Positions 28,428 through 30,518 of a DNA stretch of 30,518 nt are shown in pieces. This stretch comes from Ascoidea tarda (nom. inval.) (lineage: Eukaryota; Ascomycota; Saccharomycetes; Ascoideales; Ascoideaceae), in NCBI GenBank assembly GCA_030560485.1, contig JAKTTS010000153.1, positions 1 to 30,518 on the forward strand, in the 5' to 3' direction. Under the pieces are notes generated by a model. That model was not told the DNA's origin. It searched no databases and was given only the letters and a program-made list of their open reading frames with translations. The translations under genes were made by a program, and so were the position numbers. Numbering within the stretch: position 1 is the stretch's first letter; each line of letters begins with the position of its first letter.

Positions 28428-28543
28428 GCTCTTGTGGCGCAGAGGTAAGCGCTTCGTGCTTATAATCGTTCAACGACGTTTATCACAATGTCACGGTCCG
28501 TTAAGTAACGCGACGGTCGTGGGTTCGATCCCCTCCTGGAGCA
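28428..28543 (+). tRNA. tRNA-Ile(UAU) with a 43-nt intron
   Basis: The cloverleaf can be drawn by hand. The acceptor stem is GCTCTTG/CTGGAGC (T5-G68 wobble, T6-T67 mismatch), the D-stem GCGC/GCGC, and the anticodon stem TCGTG/CGCGA. The loop is CTTATAA with anticodon TAT at 28461-28463. The T-arm is GTGGG-TTCGATC-CCCTC (T50-T64 mismatch), and the discriminator is A. Removing 28465-28507, inserted between positions 37 and 38 as in all yeast tRNA introns, restores a normal loop. It closely resembles S. cerevisiae tRNA-Ile(UAU), which also carries an intron needed for anticodon pseudouridylation. It reads AUA codons. The internal B box is GGTTCGATCCC. It lies between LOS1, which exports tRNAs, and the EAP1-like gene. 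Confidence 0.92.
28465..28507 (+). other. tRNA-Ile(UAU) intron
   Basis: 43 nt between anticodon-loop positions 37 and 38. It can form a TCGT-TCA-ACGA hairpin (28466-28476). A TTAT word at 28480-28483 can pair with the ATAA that spans anticodon positions 35-36, position 37 and the first intron base, giving the extended anticodon helix that tRNA splicing endonuclease recognises. Its end positions follow the canonical rule. Confidence 0.85.
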
Positions 28544-28549
28544 AGCACC

Positions 28550-28555
28550 TTTTTT
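28550..28555 (+). terminator. RNA polymerase III terminator (T6)
   Basis: A run of six T's on the plus strand begins 7 nt after the tRNA discriminator base. This is the standard Pol III stop signal and spacing. Confidence 0.9.
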
Positions 28556-28605
28556 GTCTTTTTGCAGCTCGTCTCTTTTGTCTTTTCCTTTACAACTGCT
28601 GTTTT

Positions 28606-28704
28606 CTGCTGCTGTTGCCACTTCTGCCCCTTTCCAACACCTCTGCTGCCTGTGCTTCTTCTGTTTCTCCAGCACTGCTCTCCCTGCTGCTTCCTTGTCT
28701 GCAA
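28606..28704. promoter_or_regulatory. CTGCTTCT-type pyrimidine tract upstream of the EAP1-like gene
   Basis: The 100 bp before the ATG are dominated by CTGCTG, CTTCTT and CTGCTTCC words, the complement of the AGCAGA tracts seen at RNH202 and RRP45. The tract is here in pyrimidine orientation relative to the gene. It is probably 5' leader or core promoter sequence. Confidence 0.5.
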
Positions 28705-28705
28705 A

Positions 28706-30031
28706 ATGCCTACTGCTAATGGAATTGAGCTCAACGATCCCTCTATAATATCCATCAGACAGTCCAACAAGAGGAAGAACTTGTATCCAAATCCCTCTTT
28801 GAACCAGCTCTTGAACAACCACAACAAAAACTACTCCAGCTACCACTCCACCAACACCAAGAACTCAAACCTCAACTCCACTACCAACAGTAACAACAAC
28901 ACCTCGGGCAACAACTCAAGCAATAGTTCAGATATCATTTCTAACACTCAGCCAAGATCAAGACACAACTCAAGAAAAAATTCTTTCAACAATCCAAGTG
29001 GCTCCTTTATTCTATCAAACAACTACACTGCTTTACTAGAACTATCCAACAACAACAGTGACGACAACTACAATAACACCGATGAGGAAAACGAATTTGA
29101 TAACGACTTTGACTTTGATAATGACAGCGATGCTGATAATGACAATGACGTTCCTAACAATAAATCCAATAAATCCAATAAACTTGATAAGTCAATGAAA
29201 TTCAATAAATCAACCAAACCTAAAAAAAGCGACAATGCTATAATATTAGAAGAAGATGATGAAGATGAATCCAACTATTCCAACTCTTCCACATCCACAA
29301 CCTCAAATACAAATACAAACACAAACCCAAACCAAATTAAAAAATATTCAATTGAGTTCTTAACAAACTTAAGAAACTCCCCTTTAATTCGTTCTCCCAA
29401 TAAACTACCTGAATCTTCTTTTTGGAAACTACACTTGAACAACAAATTAAAAAGAAATTCAAAGAGGGATTGGTCGCTAAACCTATCCTCCTCAAGTATC
29501 AATACCTCCAACAATATCACCTCCAACAATCCCAACAGTAACTCAAACAACAACATCAATTCCTCTTACAACTCTCAATTCAACAATATCTCAAATCAAA
29601 TCAGTTATCAAAACACTACCTATTACAACTCAAACTATCACCATGCTCATTCCCACTCTCACCCTCATCATCACTACCAAGCATCTTTTAACAATTCTTA
29701 CAGTAAATCATCAACAATCAATAACAATACCGCTAACAATACCAATAGTAATAGTAACAATGACGAGAATAATAATAACAATAACATTAATAATATTAAT
29801 AAAATTACCAATAAAACTACCAATAAAATCACTAATACAAATATCGCAAATTCAAACACAAATAACAATAAAAATAACGATACTTCTTTCGATGATTCTA
29901 CAAACTCAATCGCCTCTTCAACAAGTTACCTATCTACTGCTGAATCTACTGCTTCAAATCCCTCAAATGAAAAGACCTATGGCGCAACAGGTGAAATGGG
30001 TAATTTCACTCTCAAATCTAACAAATCTTAT

Positions 30032-30069
<38 letters not shown>

Positions 30070-30518
30070 CTCATCCTCAAATTCAAATAAATATTCAAGA
30101 AGAAGCATTCGCCGCGAAAGCTTCAACAAAACATTTACAAGACCCGGTTTAGTCTACAACAAATCGTTGTCTTTAAATAACAAATCTTCATTTAATACCA
30201 ACAATAATGATAACAAACACAATAATAACGACCTCTCAAAATCTTCCAATTACAATAAATCTAAAAATCTGGATTCAATCGATGATGATGACTTTAATGA
30301 TCCAGAATGGTTCAATAACTCAAATAATAACAACAAAAATGTAAATAGATTATCCAATTCAAATAACAACACCTCCTCTAAAATCAACTCGGCTAACCCA
30401 ATTTTTTCCTCTTCAATTATCGACGATAACAACCCAATTGGTAAAACAAGTGATGACTTTGAAACATGGAGAGCTAAAATGAAATTGAAACGGAAAAATG
30501 ACAAATCATCCATTAATG
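28706..30518 (+). CDS. EAP1: Putative eIF4E-binding protein, Eap1/4E-T-like (partial, runs off window)
   Basis: The frame is open from ATG 28706 to the window end: 604 complete codons, with the C-terminus missing. Most of it is low-complexity Asn/Ser-rich sequence with an acidic patch (about residues 122-156), a His-rich patch and long Asn runs. The recognisable segment is KYSIEFLTNLRNSPLI (Tyr214), which resembles the eIF4E-binding box Y-x4-L-hydrophobic at the start of the 4E-T/Eap1 region, except that position 7 is Thr. It continues with the kind of PNKLPESSFWKL sequence I expect there. Near the right edge is DDFETWRAKMK, also 4E-T-like. In S. cerevisiae Eap1 (YKL204W) binds eIF4E, represses cap-dependent translation and promotes decapping, and it sits next to LOS1 (YKL205W) in the same orientation, as here. 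Synteny carries much of the weight; the motif is degenerate. Confidence 0.7.

Overview
This is a eukaryotic window from an AT-rich budding yeast (Saccharomycotina) chromosome. The evidence is a set of recognisable yeast orthologues (RNH202, RRP45, RMD9, MCY1, SAE2, LOS1, a probable EAP1), intron-free ORFs, Asn- and Gln-rich low-complexity tracts, and an intron-containing tRNA-Ile(UAU). A mitochondrial stomatin-like gene, which Saccharomyces cerevisiae lacks, argues for a lineage outside the Saccharomyces core. I cannot name the species. I saw no mobile element, virus-like element, rRNA or CRISPR array.

Layout. Region 1 (1-4.9 kb) is compact: RNH202 (+), stomatin-like SLP2 (-), RRP45 (+) and a small putatively myristoylated protein like S. 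cerevisiae YGL108C (+). RNH202 and RRP45 are also neighbours in S. cerevisiae (YDR279W/YDR280C). Region 2 (4.9-12.4 kb) holds RMD9 (-) and a CMR3-like C2H2 zinc-finger factor (-). They are separated by 2.6 kb of AT-rich DNA containing an isolated GC-rich island (about 9.18-9.64 kb), followed by promoter-like sequence with no ORF behind it. RMD9 next to the YGL108C-like gene again matches S. cerevisiae (YGL107C/YGL108C). Region 3 (12.4-20.05 kb) is a 7.6-kb gene desert with a less AT-rich, inverted-repeat-containing core (about 14.0-15.8 kb). Region 4 (20.05-30.5 kb) is compact again: MCY1 (-), a possible PRCC-like protein (+), SAE2 (-), LOS1 (+), tRNA-Ile(UAU) (+) and the start of an EAP1-like gene (+) that runs off the window. 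LOS1-EAP1 is also the S. cerevisiae order (YKL205W/YKL204W).

Functionally these are unlinked housekeeping genes: genome maintenance (RNase H2, Sae2), RNA processing and export (exosome, exportin-t), mitochondrial membrane and mRNA handling (SLP2, RMD9, MCY1) and regulation (C2H2 factor, eIF4E-binding candidate). No operon-like or defence system is visible. The points most worth a second look are the reading-frame break in LOS1 at an A8 run, the GC-rich island with its orphan promoter, the gene desert, and a 50-bp near-perfect foldback inside the desert.

For genes whose frame is also open upstream of the first ATG, I chose the first plausible ATG and ignored non-AUG extensions.
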